Assembly: GCA_045628085.1 (NCBI GenBank)
Contig: JAZQOZ010000181.1
Coordinates: 1 to 24,637 of the forward strand
Length of the DNA stretch: 24,637 nucleotides
Source: Firm-04 sp045628085
GTDB lineage: Bacteria > Bacillota > Clostridia > Oscillospirales > Ruminococcaceae
Direction: 5' to 3'
Positions within the stretch are counted from its first letter, which is position 1. The number at the start of each line of letters is the position of its first letter. Below, one piece after another: positions 14,529 through 23,885 of the stretch. The notes below the pieces were generated by a model that was given only the letters and a program-made list of their open reading frames with translations, ran no database searches and was not told where the DNA came from. Both the position numbers and the translations under genes were made by a program.

Positions 14529-17090
14529 TTATTTTGCAAGCAGGATCCGTTTGAGCAATGAGAGATCAGCCGCATTCAGGATGCCGTCTGCATTCAGATC
14601 GCCTGCTTTCCAGTCAGCAGGGATTTTGCCTGCGGTCAGATAGGCGGCAAGTGCTTTGGCATCTTCTATATCGGTTTTTCCGTCCGCCGTGATATCACCG
14701 GCAATCGGCTGTGCAGAACCGCCGGCTGCTTCTTCCTCGGTGAACGTATACGGATAATACGCAATATTGTCCATATAGCCGGAAAATCCGATGTCATCCC
14801 CATAGAATGATTTTCCGAACAGGAGCTTCTGATTCGTTCCCATATCGGCAGGGCAGGTGTTCAGCGTATTGGTTTCTGCGGCGAGTATCCCGTCAACATA
14901 CAGTCTGCACGATGTCTTGCTGACTGCAAAGATATATTTGTGCCAGTCGGTCGCATCAAAATCATAGCGCATTCCGGTTTCGCCCTTCCATGTATCTACG
15001 GTCGTCTGAAAACGGAAATGATCCTTTGCAATCTTGAAGAAAGCGTAGAGATATTCGTCCTGACCGGATGCAAAGGTGAAGAAATCACCTTCGGAATCCG
15101 ATTTTGCATCCATGCAGACGGTGTAACCGGATAAGCCGTCCGGAATACCGTTTCTCACTGCGGCATAATCACTTGCCGTACCGCCGAAATACAGGACATT
15201 GCCCTTTTCTGCATCCTGCACGACTTTTGTATTACCGTAAAGCGTCAGCGTATTTCCGTTTCCGGAAAGATCCGGTACATCTTTTCCGCTGACATTTTCA
15301 AAATCAAACTGTGCGGCGCAGGAACGCGGTTCTGCATCGCCAAGCGGTGTGCCGTAAACCTTGACTTCATAGATCGTCGGGGTATACCAGTTATTACCCG
15401 GATTATTCTGCAAGGTCGCACTCTTGACATTCAGCCGGACATATCTTGCCTTTCCTCTGAGCAGATCACTGTTGAAGCCGTAGGTTTTGGATACCCGTTC
15501 ACTGCTTTTGTCGGAACGGTCGCAGAGTGTTGTCCAGTTCACACCGTCCGTGCTGCCGTCTATCGTATAGGCATAATATCCTTCAGAGCCTTTGCAGATA
15601 TACCACGAGATCTGCACATTCCGCAGTTCACATTCACGTTCCAGATCAACGGTCAGTGTAAACGGCCATTTTTTTGTCTTATCCACAGCCGTAAAGGATG
15701 TCCGGTATGAACCGTCAAATGCTTTGCAGGGTGCATTCCATCCGTTTGCCGCCAGTGAAGAGACCGCCGGACGATCCTGTGAAAGCAGTTCACCCTGCTG
15801 AACAGGATACAGATCACCTGTCTTGGTGCTGTATTTGAAATACGGATAATAGTCATAGAAAGCAAATTCTTTGTCAAAATACAGCGGACAAAGCGTTGTA
15901 CCGCTGGTATCTGAGGAGCGCAGCCAGCGGTATGCGTGCATCAGATAATTCTGATCCTGAAGATTGACGATCCAGCCAGACTGCGATGAGAAAGTTGAAG
16001 TATTGCCGATCTCACGCAGACCGCTCCATTCTCCGGCGATATTATCCGTCACGGCGTATGCACCGCTGCTTGGATACCAGCCTGCCGCCTGCGATGTAAA
16101 GAGAAAATAATAGCCGTTCTTTTTGACCATATTCGGAAATTCACGGTACTGATCTGCAAACAGTTTTTTCACGACCGCAGATACATCACTGTAATCTTCG
16201 GTCATCCGGAAAATATACATCGTTGCATTTGCGCCCTGTCCCTTTGTATTGGCGGCGGCGATCAGATAGCCGGTATGTGCAGCATCATCGTCGAAAAAGA
16301 TCGCCATGTCACGGACTTCAATATCCAGCGGATTATAAACATGGTGGACAGTAAACTGGCCGCCCGGCGTACCGGTTATGACCAGTGCCTTGCCGTCGCT
16401 GTATCCGGACGGTTTCTCCCAGTGCGCCCAGACGACAACTTTATTCACCCACGGCAGATATTCGATATGCACCGATTCGATCTTACAGCTTGCAAGCGCA
16501 CTGTTTTGCGAAGAATCCGCCGCATTGCGCTCATTTCCGAAATTGACTCCGTCACGCGAGGTTTTCTCAGCAAGGTAGATATCATCCTTGCCGTTATGCT
16601 TTTTCAGTTCATAGCTGTAATAGGTATCGCCGACCTTGTAGCCGCCTGTTTCGTAATATAAGCTGCTGCCCTTCTGATTGTCGTAGGTTTGCAGACCGGA
16701 CGGCAATGCACAGGGCGTGAGGGATTTGACATCGGAATACAGTTTGCCGTCTTCTGTTACGGCTTCAAGCTGATAGTAATATGTCTGTCCGACACGCAGA
16801 TCATCGTCTTCATAGGATGAACCGTAGCCCTCATATACGGGAACAAAGCCCGTTTCGGCATTTGTTGACCGGTAGAGGACATAGCCGCTTGCGGAATTGG
16901 TTGAAGCCCATTGCAGTGCCGCATGGTCTGCATTGTCGCTGTCCGGTGTGCAGAACAGATTGCAGACCAGTCCGACTTCATTATCTGCCGGACGGCTCTG
17001 CTCCGCTGAAACCGGCAGCATCGGGAACAGGATCACGGTCAATGCCGCGGCAAGGTATCCGGAAACCTGTCTGAGAATGTGTTTTTTCAT
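14529..17090 (-). CDS. Secreted GH43-like enzyme with FN3, discoidin/CBM32, LamG and dockerin modules
   Basis: ATG 17090 follows AAAGGGTGA; the longer frame to 17192 runs into the promoter. The encoded product is 853 aa. Residues 1-29 are a signal peptide (LPVSA). About 43-126 is FN3-like (GYVLYRS, TYYYQLEAVTEDG). About 130-445 is a beta-propeller resembling GH43: RDMAIFFDDDAAHTGYLIAA, REFPNMVKKNGYYFLFTSQ and TFSSQSGWIVNL match the acidic positions of galactan-type GH43 subfamilies. About 455-606 is F5/8 type C (AFDGSYRTSFTA, YVRLNV). About 620-785 is LamG-like (FDFENVSGKDVPDLSGNGN). Residues 797-853 are a type I dockerin with two D-x-N/T-x-D calcium motifs (GDITADGKTD, GDLNADGILN). The dockerin binds a cohesin on a scaffoldin, placing the enzyme on the cell surface or in a cellulosome. 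Its exact substrate cannot be told. Confidence 0.85.
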   Translation of the reverse strand: MKKHILRQVSGYLAAALTVILFPMLPVSAEQSRPADNEVGLVCNLFCTPDSDNADHAALQWASTNSASGYVLYRSTNAETGFVPVYEGYGSSYEDDDLRVGQTYYYQLEAVTEDGKLYSDVKSLTPCALPSGLQTYDNQKGSSLYYETGGYKVGDTYYSYELKKHNGKDDIYLAEKTSRDGVNFGNERNAADSSQNSALASCKIESVHIEYLPWVNKVVVWAHWEKPSGYSDGKALVITGTPGGQFTVHHVYNPLDIEVRDMAIFFDDDAAHTGYLIAAANTKGQGANATMYIFRMTEDYSDVSAVVKKLFADQYREFPNMVKKNGYYFLFTSQAAGWYPSSGAYAVTDNIAGEWSGLREIGNTSTFSSQSGWIVNLQDQNYLMHAYRWLRSSDTSGTTLCPLYFDKEFAFYDYYPYFKYSTKTGDLYPVQQGELLSQDRPAVSSLAANGWNAPCKAFDGSYRTSFTAVDKTKKWPFTLTVDLERECELRNVQISWYICKGSEGYYAYTIDGSTDGVNWTTLCDRSDKSSERVSKTYGFNSDLLRGKARYVRLNVKSATLQNNPGNNWYTPTIYEVKVYGTPLGDAEPRSCAAQFDFENVSGKDVPDLSGNGNTLTLYGNTKVVQDAEKGNVLYFGGTASDYAAVRNGIPDGLSGYTVCMDAKSDSEGDFFTFASGQDEYLYAFFKIAKDHFRFQTTVDTWKGETGMRYDFDATDWHKYIFAVSKTSCRLYVDGILAAETNTLNTCPADMGTNQKLLFGKSFYGDDIGFSGYMDNIAYYPYTFTEEEAAGGSAQPIAGDITADGKTDIEDAKALAAYLTAGKIPADWKAGDLNADGILNAADLSLLKRILLAK

Positions 17091-17147
17091 CAGAATCACC
17101 CTTTCATGCGAAAGCGGTTCTTTCTGTTCCGCTTCCTTTTTGTAATT

Positions 17148-17176
17148 ATTATACTGTAATTCGATTGTTCTGTCAA
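17148..17176 (-). promoter_or_regulatory. Consensus sigma-A promoter of the dockerin enzyme gene
   Basis: Read on the minus strand, TTGACA (17176-17171), a 17-bp spacer and TATAAT (17153-17148) make a perfect consensus promoter. The transcript would start near 17141, giving a 50-base leader before ATG 17090. Confidence 0.85.
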
Positions 17177-17255
17177 CAGCCGTTTGGCGCAATTATTTCT
17201 GCGATCCGGCACTTTCTGTCATGAAAAAGAAATTTCTATCCTCAGGTGGATTCAG

Positions 17256-17420
17256 ATGAACGATATTTCTGCGCCGTTTCGTGTGCGGTTCGTATGACAA
17301 ACTAAAACCGTCCGGCACAATGACGGTGACTTATCAGGTTTTGCATGATGATGATCGCCCTGTGCTGTGTGTGCAGTATCACTTCAAGACGATCGGAACA
17401 TTTCAGTATGTGGAATTGTT
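17256..17420 (+). pseudogene. Short broken ORF relic between the enzyme gene and jetD
   Basis: AGGTGG precedes ATG 17256, which encodes MNDISAPFRVRFV before a TGA at 17295-17297. The +1 frame from 17281 continues with a convincing protein-like stretch (YDKLKPSGTMTVTYQVLHDD, then VLCVQYHFKTIGTFQYVELF) and then runs into the 3' end of jetD on the other strand. The pattern fits a small gene broken by one indel and cut off when the Wadjet operon arrived. The family is not recognised. A chance ORF is possible. Confidence 0.3.
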
Positions 17421-17422
17421 CC

Positions 17423-18589
17423 TTAGTCAAGTGCTTCCTGTTCCAATTTGCGGTTATGCTTCAGCATATATGCAGCAGTCTCTCCAAACTCGCCGCCCAA
17501 CAGTTTTTTCAGGCGGCTTTTGTCATGATCTGTCAAAGGTTTCGTGTATTTTTTATATCGCTGCAGCGTTTCAATATCCATGTGATGCGGTTGAAATGCA
17601 ACACCTGTTTTCCTGCGCAGATGCAGCAGAATATAAAATCCGCCGGCATCAATATCGCCGTAATGATAATATGATGCTATAGGATTCTGCTTATGGATTG
17701 TCTGAATCAAATTGCGCCGATGTGCATTATGATATCCGCCGAGATAAATTGCCAGTGTATCCGGTTCAGAGAAGGCGTGGAAACTGGTCATGTTTTCGAT
17801 CGTTACAACACGACTGCCGGTCACTTGAATCTGTTCAATCTGTTTCAGTAAATCAGATGATAATGCAATATCGCCGTTCAGTACAGATAAATCTATCTTC
17901 TGCCCGGCAACGGTGATGAACCCGCTGCCTTTCAAGTAAACATGACCCGGGTTTCTGACAATATTCAGATCTTCCAGAATAGTATCCTTCTCTGGAAAAT
18001 CGCCATACTGAAACAAGAGGCTGACGACCTTGTTCCGGATCTTTTCAAATGCTTTGGAATCGCCGAAAATGCGCACCGAAAAATCACGCATATATGTTTC
18101 ATCCCGGACATTGAATATCTCTGATACTGCTTTCAGCAGATTCTCATATTCCAACATATCGCCGTCGAAGAACTCCGCTTTTTTGTTCTGTGCAATTCGT
18201 TCAAGCTGTGTCTTGCAGAATGTTGACAGAGTGTCATTGTCAGCCTGATATTTCATCAACAGATTATGGAGCACATCATGGATATCCGCTTTTGGGATTC
18301 GTCCGAGGGCAGTATAGATTTGCGGCAGGGATTGCAGATTCAGCATGACACGATCTGCGACACCGTTTTTTCGGCACGAAACCGTCACGAATCCCTGTTC
18401 AGCCAGTGCAGATACAGCATCCCTGATTGCAACAAACAAATCATATTCTGCTGCATCATCGTATTTTTCGAACAGTTTTACCAGTTTCACTGTAAATTGC
18501 TGATTCACCTTGTTATCGCCTATAAAGCTCTTACTGCGCTCATAGCGGTCTAGCAGAGCATTCAGGATGATAGATTCATACTTCGTCAT
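17423..18589 (-). CDS. jetD: Wadjet system nuclease JetD (Toprim/DUF2220-type)
   Basis: The encoded 388-aa protein starts at ATG 18589 behind GAGGAG and overlaps jetC by 14 bases. The N-terminal 200 residues are helical/winged-helix-like arm regions. The C-terminal half has a Toprim fold: E265 in RVVTIENMTSF and the DxD pair D312/D314 in HYGDIDAGGFYI, followed by a short helical end (TAAYMLKHNRKLEQEALD). In Wadjet, JetD resembles topoisomerase VI/Spo11 cleavage domains and cuts circular plasmid DNA recognised by the SMC complex. All metal-binding acids are present, so it looks active. It is the last gene of the operon. Confidence 0.9.
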   Translation of the reverse strand: MTKYESIILNALLDRYERSKSFIGDNKVNQQFTVKLVKLFEKYDDAAEYDLFVAIRDAVSALAEQGFVTVSCRKNGVADRVMLNLQSLPQIYTALGRIPKADIHDVLHNLLMKYQADNDTLSTFCKTQLERIAQNKKAEFFDGDMLEYENLLKAVSEIFNVRDETYMRDFSVRIFGDSKAFEKIRNKVVSLLFQYGDFPEKDTILEDLNIVRNPGHVYLKGSGFITVAGQKIDLSVLNGDIALSSDLLKQIEQIQVTGSRVVTIENMTSFHAFSEPDTLAIYLGGYHNAHRRNLIQTIHKQNPIASYYHYGDIDAGGFYILLHLRRKTGVAFQPHHMDIETLQRYKKYTKPLTDHDKSRLKKLLGGEFGETAAYMLKHNRKLEQEALD

Positions 18590-21500
18590 ATGAATACTCC
18601 TCTGCGAAACTGCAATGGCTGCTGTCCGAAGTAATCAGAATGATCTGATCAGCCTGCTCGCCGATCAGTTCCAGTCTGGATGTCGGTGCTGCAAGGATAA
18701 TCTGATAATCCAGTTGCTTGAAAAATGACAGCATACTTTCAATCCGCGATTCATCCATTTTATCGAACGCTTCATCCAGGATAATGACGCGGATTGTTTC
18801 GCCGGTGCTGTAGATCTGCTGGAATGACGCTGCAATCGCAACATAATACGGTGTCTGTGTTTCACCGCCGCTCTTTTCCCGGCAGATTTTGGAGAATTTC
18901 TGCGTTTTGCCGTCAGCAGAGTGAATCAGTATGTCATAATCGAGATAGCTGCGGTAATCAGAGTATTCGCGGATTACCTCATCGCCGTTAGAATCAGACG
19001 TTGTCAACTTTGCAAACAGTTCGTCCATTTCATCGTGATATTCTTCCTCAAACTGTGTTGCAAACAGTCCGCCGCCGCCGAGATTTACCTCGGATGTGAT
19101 CATATCATAGAGACGCTTTTTCTGCGGATCTGGCTGAACTGAAAAAGAATAATAATCGTTGCCGTATGGAATTGGCTTGAGCGTTCGGTTCAGATCCTTA
19201 AACAGACGCTCCGCATTCTCAAGGTTTTCGCGCATTTTCGCAAGAAAGCTCTCTCTGAATTCTGTTTCGCAGTTTTCTTCGATTGTACGCAGTTTTTCTT
19301 CATATTGAAGCAAATCATGCTTGGATAATTCGATGTATTCACGGTCATAAGCCGGCATCATTTCTGTACCGGTTCCGAGCTCGCCGTTTTTATACTGCAT
19401 CTGTTGCATTTGCAGTCTATTATCGGCAGTCGTTCGCTGGTTCAGCAATGCCTGCTTGCGCGGCAGATAATTACTCAATATTGTTTCTGCCGATTTGCTT
19501 CTCTGATGCTCTGCAAATTTCTTGTTTGCGTCGGATAGCGCGGTATCATTTCCGTGTGCGGATTCTGCAAGTCGTTTTTGCTTTTCAGTTGTTTCTGTTT
19601 CAAGCTGCTGCTTTTCATTTTTAAGACGCTGGATTTTGTCATTTGCCAATGCGATTCTTGTATTGGCATCATTTTGCTGGTTCCGTTTCCTTGACAATTC
19701 CTGCGCCAGTTCTTCCGCTTTGATTTGCAGTTGAAGATAAGTCGGATTCGTATTCGCTTCTGTCAGTTGTTTTTCCAGATCCTGAATATCACTATTGATA
19801 CTTCGCATCTGAATCGGTACATTGATAATTGGTTTCAGTATTTCAAAATTGCAATTCCGGATTGCGGTTAATATTGCATTGCAGGCAGAAAGTTTTTCAT
19901 TTATTTCTTTCGTTTCTGCGGATTTCCGTTCATATTCTTCCCGTTTGATCCGCAGCTGTTCCTGCAATGCATATTTGCCGATAAACGGCAGCTTATAAAT
20001 ATCCGGATTGATTTTGCGAAGTGCATTTCCCTGATAGAGCATACACGCCGGCGTGATCGCAATGTCGTGCGCTTTCAATTCCGAAACACATTCGCACATT
20101 GTAACTCTGCCGAGCAGATAGCGAACATATGCAAGAGCATACCGGTTTTCGCTGGTGACAACATTTGCAAGACTGTGTTTCGGCATATCTGAACGGATAT
20201 CCAATTTCGCTGTGTTGACGAGTGCCACAGTATGAATGCAGCTCTTATTCTTATCGTAAACGGCAGCAGCGATATCATAATACGCTGGTTCAACAATGAT
20301 ATGGAAACGCTGCGTGTTGAGATAGCCTTCTACTGCATTTTGCCAGCGATTGTCCGTGATTTCCAGCAAATCTGCGAGAATCCGCACCTCGGACTGAATG
20401 CCGCGTGCAGAAAATTCCTGTTCAATCGCCGTTTTCAGCGTAGTTACATTCGGATTATAAGTGATCTGATTTTGTTCCAGTGATTTGATCTCGCCTGAGA
20501 GTTCTTTCAGTTTTTCAGCGAGTGCATTCTTCTTTCCGGTCAGGTCAATCATTTCAACCTGTGATTGCTTTTCAGCATCCTGCAATACTGTTTCCATTGC
20601 AATCAAAAGTTCATTTCTGCGCGTTTCCGGCATATCCGCCTTTTCAAGTGCAGCAAGATCCGCAGCAGAATACTGTGTTTTCAAAAGACGTAATGCCGCA
20701 CGCAGACGCGAAAGCTGTTCTGTCAGATTTTTGATGTTTTCTTCGCAGCTTTTCAGATCTTTCTGTTTCCCTTGCAATTCGCTTTCGATGGAATGAATCA
20801 TCTGCGCTGTCTGCCCTGTTTTCAGTGAAGACAAAACATCTGTATAGCGCTCAGTCAGTGCGTCGATATCCTGATTCAGTAAAGCAAGTTTTTGCTCATA
20901 TACGGTCAGATTTTGTTCTTCTGTTCTGCATTGCAGTTCCTTACTTGCGGCAGCTTCTCTTTTCGCTTCACATTCCGCGATCATCATCAGCAGATTAATC
21001 ACAAGAATCTGCTCGTCAATTTTCAGAATGCTGCTGTATGTATCACGAATCTGCGCAAGATCATCAACCTGCTTTTTGACTGCAGCAACAATTTCACGCA
21101 TATACTGTAGCTGACGGATGTTTTCACGCAGATCGTCCGTGTTGATTTCCTTTTGAGGCAGAATATACTGCGAAACAAAGCTCTTGACATTGTTCATCGG
21201 CTTGAATGCAATCGACTTTGCAAGCAATTCGCTAAACGAAGCACCCAGATGTCCGAGTCTGTGCTGAAATCTGTCCCTGGCTTCATTTGTCTGTGTAAAA
21301 GTCGGTATCCTTTTTCCTTTCATCTGAAACTGCGCATCCGTTGCAGGTTTATTGTTGACCAAAAATGTGATCAGATCGAGCGAACCTTCTGCACAAAACC
21401 ATTTTTTTCGGATTTCACTTTCCGGATCCGGCGACTCCATTTTCAGACCGAGTACAAAATACTGCTGCTTGCTTTCCTCGTAAACTTCCAGTGCAATATA

Positions 21501-21779
21501 CGAAATGACAGCACCGGTTCTCAGATATTCGCTGCCCTCCTCGCCGGTCTTTCCGCGGACATACCCTTTCAGTGTGCGGCGGCTCTCTGCATTGGCCGCC
21601 TGATTGAACTTGCGGCTGTTGGTTGTCAGAATCAGCTGAATCGCATCAAGAATCGTAGACTTACCGGCGCCGTTTTCTCCTGTGATCAGATTCGTGTTTT
21701 TCAGCGGTATCGTTTCATTGCCGAAGTAATGCCAGTTAATCAGCCTCAGTCTCGTCAGAATCTTCTTCGTCTGTATCAT
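18576..21779 (-). CDS. jetC: Wadjet SMC/MukB-like ATPase JetC
   Basis: I chose ATG 21779, about 10 bases after GGAGGTG, over the in-frame GTG 21791 that lies inside that ribosome site. The encoded product is 1067 aa. Walker A is GENGAGKST at 34-42, with INWHYFGNETIPL before it as in MukB/SbcC heads. Coiled coil runs about 235-435 (EQNLTVYEQKLALLNQDIDAL) and 600-880 (ELSRKRNQQNDANTRIALAN). A hinge-like globular segment lies between, about 441-600. The C-terminal head carries the ABC signature KSGGETQ at 969-975 and Walker B VIILDEAFDKMDE with D1002/E1003. JetC dimerises and extrudes DNA loops, sensing small circles. Its start overlaps jetB by 44 bases, as is usual for coupled subunits. Confidence 0.93.
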   Translation of the reverse strand: MIQTKKILTRLRLINWHYFGNETIPLKNTNLITGENGAGKSTILDAIQLILTTNSRKFNQAANAESRRTLKGYVRGKTGEEGSEYLRTGAVISYIALEVYEESKQQYFVLGLKMESPDPESEIRKKWFCAEGSLDLITFLVNNKPATDAQFQMKGKRIPTFTQTNEARDRFQHRLGHLGASFSELLAKSIAFKPMNNVKSFVSQYILPQKEINTDDLRENIRQLQYMREIVAAVKKQVDDLAQIRDTYSSILKIDEQILVINLLMMIAECEAKREAAASKELQCRTEEQNLTVYEQKLALLNQDIDALTERYTDVLSSLKTGQTAQMIHSIESELQGKQKDLKSCEENIKNLTEQLSRLRAALRLLKTQYSAADLAALEKADMPETRRNELLIAMETVLQDAEKQSQVEMIDLTGKKNALAEKLKELSGEIKSLEQNQITYNPNVTTLKTAIEQEFSARGIQSEVRILADLLEITDNRWQNAVEGYLNTQRFHIIVEPAYYDIAAAVYDKNKSCIHTVALVNTAKLDIRSDMPKHSLANVVTSENRYALAYVRYLLGRVTMCECVSELKAHDIAITPACMLYQGNALRKINPDIYKLPFIGKYALQEQLRIKREEYERKSAETKEINEKLSACNAILTAIRNCNFEILKPIINVPIQMRSINSDIQDLEKQLTEANTNPTYLQLQIKAEELAQELSRKRNQQNDANTRIALANDKIQRLKNEKQQLETETTEKQKRLAESAHGNDTALSDANKKFAEHQRSKSAETILSNYLPRKQALLNQRTTADNRLQMQQMQYKNGELGTGTEMMPAYDREYIELSKHDLLQYEEKLRTIEENCETEFRESFLAKMRENLENAERLFKDLNRTLKPIPYGNDYYSFSVQPDPQKKRLYDMITSEVNLGGGGLFATQFEEEYHDEMDELFAKLTTSDSNGDEVIREYSDYRSYLDYDILIHSADGKTQKFSKICREKSGGETQTPYYVAIAASFQQIYSTGETIRVIILDEAFDKMDESRIESMLSFFKQLDYQIILAAPTSRLELIGEQADQIILITSDSSHCSFAEEYSYDEV

Positions 21780-22383
21780 TGTATTCTGCACCTCCGTTCA
21801 CATAGGATCGCAGCTTGTTATTTGTTTCTTCATATACGGCATTCAGCGCTGTGTGATCGAGCGTAAGAATGACGGATGGATATATAATCAGCCGCGTGTC
21901 CGGATTGCCCATATCTGCATCGAGATTGCTGATGATATGATACCGTTTCATCAGACCAAGTGTGCCGCGTATTTCCCAATGTTTCAGCCGATCGCGTTTC
22001 AAATCGTTGTATCGCGTATATAAATCATCTACCTGAATAATAATCTGTTCGGTTTGCGACAGTTCCTTTGATTTTTCCAGATACAGCAGCCGCAGCAGCA
22101 ATAAAATGATGCTTTCCAGCAGCCGCAAACGCATACGTCCTGTTCCGAATTGATTGTTCAGCGCAATCACGCCATATTCCTCATGAATAGAGAGATCATA
22201 TCCGAGCAAATCAAAAAATGCACGGAACAGATCCTTTTCTCTGAGAATGAAATAGTAGCAGTTTTTGGTATCGGCGCAGTTTTTCAGGATGAAGCATTCA
22301 TTGAGCAGTTTGTTGGCATTTTGCCGGAATTTATCTTTGGGGACATTTACAAGCAGTTTCTCAAATCGTTCGCCATACTCCAT
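21736..22383 (-). CDS. jetB: Wadjet KITE-like subunit JetB (DUF4194-type)
   Basis: The encoded 215-aa protein starts one base after the jetA stop; GGCGGGTG precedes the ATG. Visible features are an N-terminal winged-helix-like segment (FRQNANKLLNECFILKNC, then YYFILREKDLFRAFFDLLGYDL), a hydrophobic helix pair in RMRLRLLESIILLLLRLLYLEK and a second winged-helix-like part (WEIRGTLGLMKRYHIISNLD). An acidic tail (DTDEEDSDETEAD) overlaps jetC. This order and size match JetB/MukE-like KITE proteins, which bridge the kleisin JetA and the SMC JetC. The call rests on operon position and the overall pattern more than on one motif. Confidence 0.85.
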   Translation of the reverse strand: MEYGERFEKLLVNVPKDKFRQNANKLLNECFILKNCADTKNCYYFILREKDLFRAFFDLLGYDLSIHEEYGVIALNNQFGTGRMRLRLLESIILLLLRLLYLEKSKELSQTEQIIIQVDDLYTRYNDLKRDRLKHWEIRGTLGLMKRYHIISNLDADMGNPDTRLIIYPSVILTLDHTALNAVYEETNNKLRSYVNGGAEYNDTDEEDSDETEAD

Positions 22384-22384
22384 A

Positions 22385-23794
22385 TTATTTCACCCGCCTT
22401 TTGATAATAAAATCACGGAATGTAAAACCGTTTTTGTTTATGATATTTTTTGTTGGCAAAACCAGATAATCCGAGCGTTTGTCCTTTCCGTAAAGTGAGA
22501 CAAAAATCATCCGAATCATATCACGCCTTGACTGTAAATCAATCTCAGATGCGCTGATCTCGTTCCGATCACGCAGCAATACACGGACAAATGCAGAAAT
22601 ACTATTTCGTGAAAACCTGTTCGCCTGCTTTTCCCGCAGTACAGTACGACGCTTGACCAGTTCTTCCTCTGAAATTGTCTGTGGGGCAAATATCTCATCA
22701 ACATCTTCAATTCGTTTCGAAATACCGATTGTTTTCAGAGATTCTCCGCTGATCCAGCTCTGTGGGAAGATGTTGAATATGCGGCAATAATCCTCCGGTA
22801 CATCGTCATAAATGCTGTATGTTTCTACATGGTCAAATGCAGCCGCAAGACAGCGGAGCATAGATGACAGCTTGCCTTCAAGATCATTTGTACTCAAAAA
22901 CGCCAGCTTTGCACGGTTCACAGCACTGCGCAGATATTTGGAATGTCTGCGTTCAATTTCTTTTTCCAGTTCATCATAGGAATCAAAATACTGGATCACA
23001 TCAGCGATCATTTCTCTCACGCGGTCAGCAGCATCCGCTTTCTCGTTTTCACTTTCAATATTCTGATATCCGAGTACGGTTCGTTCCATAATCGCCTCAT
23101 CCTGCAAAATGTCACGCAAGCGGCTGGTGATCGTATTCCGAAACCGTGAAACATTATCATTGGTCTTCATCCGGTGATAGGCTTTGGAACCAATTGTATC
23201 ATTATAAGAGAAGAAATGTTCCATCAGTTCTTCGGCAGTCTGACCTTCTGTCATTTCGTCAATGTATTTCCGAATGCCGGTATTCAGCTTTTTCAATTCG
23301 GTAAACAGTGCGATTGTCCGTTCATAAACCGGCTTTATGATTTGCGGATACGGACGGTCATAGAGTGTATCGTTGATCAGCAAAGCGTAAATCGCAGAAA
23401 CCTCACTCTGATACTCCATTTCCTTGGCTTCTGTCACAGATGTCAGCGCCTGCATAATTGTAACAGCATAACTTGGCATGACGATCATGGGACGATTATC
23501 ATTGCCGTATTCTTCCTCTATCCAGCCAAGTGATTTCAGTTTTCGGAGAATGCCGTTTGCCTTCGAACGCGGTTCACGAATCATATCTGTTTCATCTTCA
23601 AACTGAAGCTCTGTGCAGCTGCTGTTGTCAAAATAGTTCGTCAGTTTTACCACGAGATGTTCTTTTTCCATTCTGTATGATAGTTCAGTGCGATATGAAC
23701 GATAAATGATTTCCAGACAATCGAGAAATATGTCCTGATATTTGCCTGTCAATGCTTTGAAAAAGTCATAGCCTGTAATCTGAAACAGCTGCAT
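22385..23794 (-). CDS. jetA: Wadjet kleisin-like subunit JetA
   Basis: The encoded 469-aa protein starts behind a near-perfect AAAGGAGG. Residues 1-120 look like a winged-helix module (FFKALTGKYQDIFLDCLEIIY, then NGILRKLKSLGWIEEEYGND). A long helical middle follows (about 125-330, EYQSEVSAIYALLINDTLYD), and the C-terminal region has ISAFVRVLLRDRNEISASEI and ends in RRVK. The length and pattern match the shorter JetA family of non-type-I Wadjet systems rather than the DUF3375 JetA of type I. I lean to type II or III but cannot fix the subtype by eye. JetA is the kleisin/MukF-like subunit closing the JetC ring. It is first in the operon and probably sets its transcription. Confidence 0.85.
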   Translation of the reverse strand: MQLFQITGYDFFKALTGKYQDIFLDCLEIIYRSYRTELSYRMEKEHLVVKLTNYFDNSSCTELQFEDETDMIREPRSKANGILRKLKSLGWIEEEYGNDNRPMIVMPSYAVTIMQALTSVTEAKEMEYQSEVSAIYALLINDTLYDRPYPQIIKPVYERTIALFTELKKLNTGIRKYIDEMTEGQTAEELMEHFFSYNDTIGSKAYHRMKTNDNVSRFRNTITSRLRDILQDEAIMERTVLGYQNIESENEKADAADRVREMIADVIQYFDSYDELEKEIERRHSKYLRSAVNRAKLAFLSTNDLEGKLSSMLRCLAAAFDHVETYSIYDDVPEDYCRIFNIFPQSWISGESLKTIGISKRIEDVDEIFAPQTISEEELVKRRTVLREKQANRFSRNSISAFVRVLLRDRNEISASEIDLQSRRDMIRMIFVSLYGKDKRSDYLVLPTKNIINKNGFTFRDFIIKRRVK

Positions 23795-23833
23795 CGGCGA
23801 TCCTCCTTTGTTTCAATTAGTCGATACTACTTA

Positions 23834-23870
23834 TAGAATAACATATATTCTACTAAAATGCAAGCGTCAA
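23834..23870 (-). promoter_or_regulatory. Candidate jetABCD promoter overlapped by an inverted repeat
   Basis: On the minus strand TTGACG (23870-23865), 17 bases, and TATATG (23847-23842) form a plausible sigma-A promoter upstream of jetA at 23794. An inverted repeat TAGAAT (23834-23839) and ATTCTA (23847-23852), separated by 7 bases, covers the -10 region and the start site, where a repressor dimer could bind. No regulator gene is in the window. Confidence 0.45.
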
Positions 23871-23885
23871 TCTCAGCAAATACAT

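Noticed and set aside
21153..21866. 237-aa plus-strand ORF antisense to jetC and jetB
   Set aside because: It lies entirely over conserved Wadjet coding sequence, including the ATPase head, and has no start context or domain.
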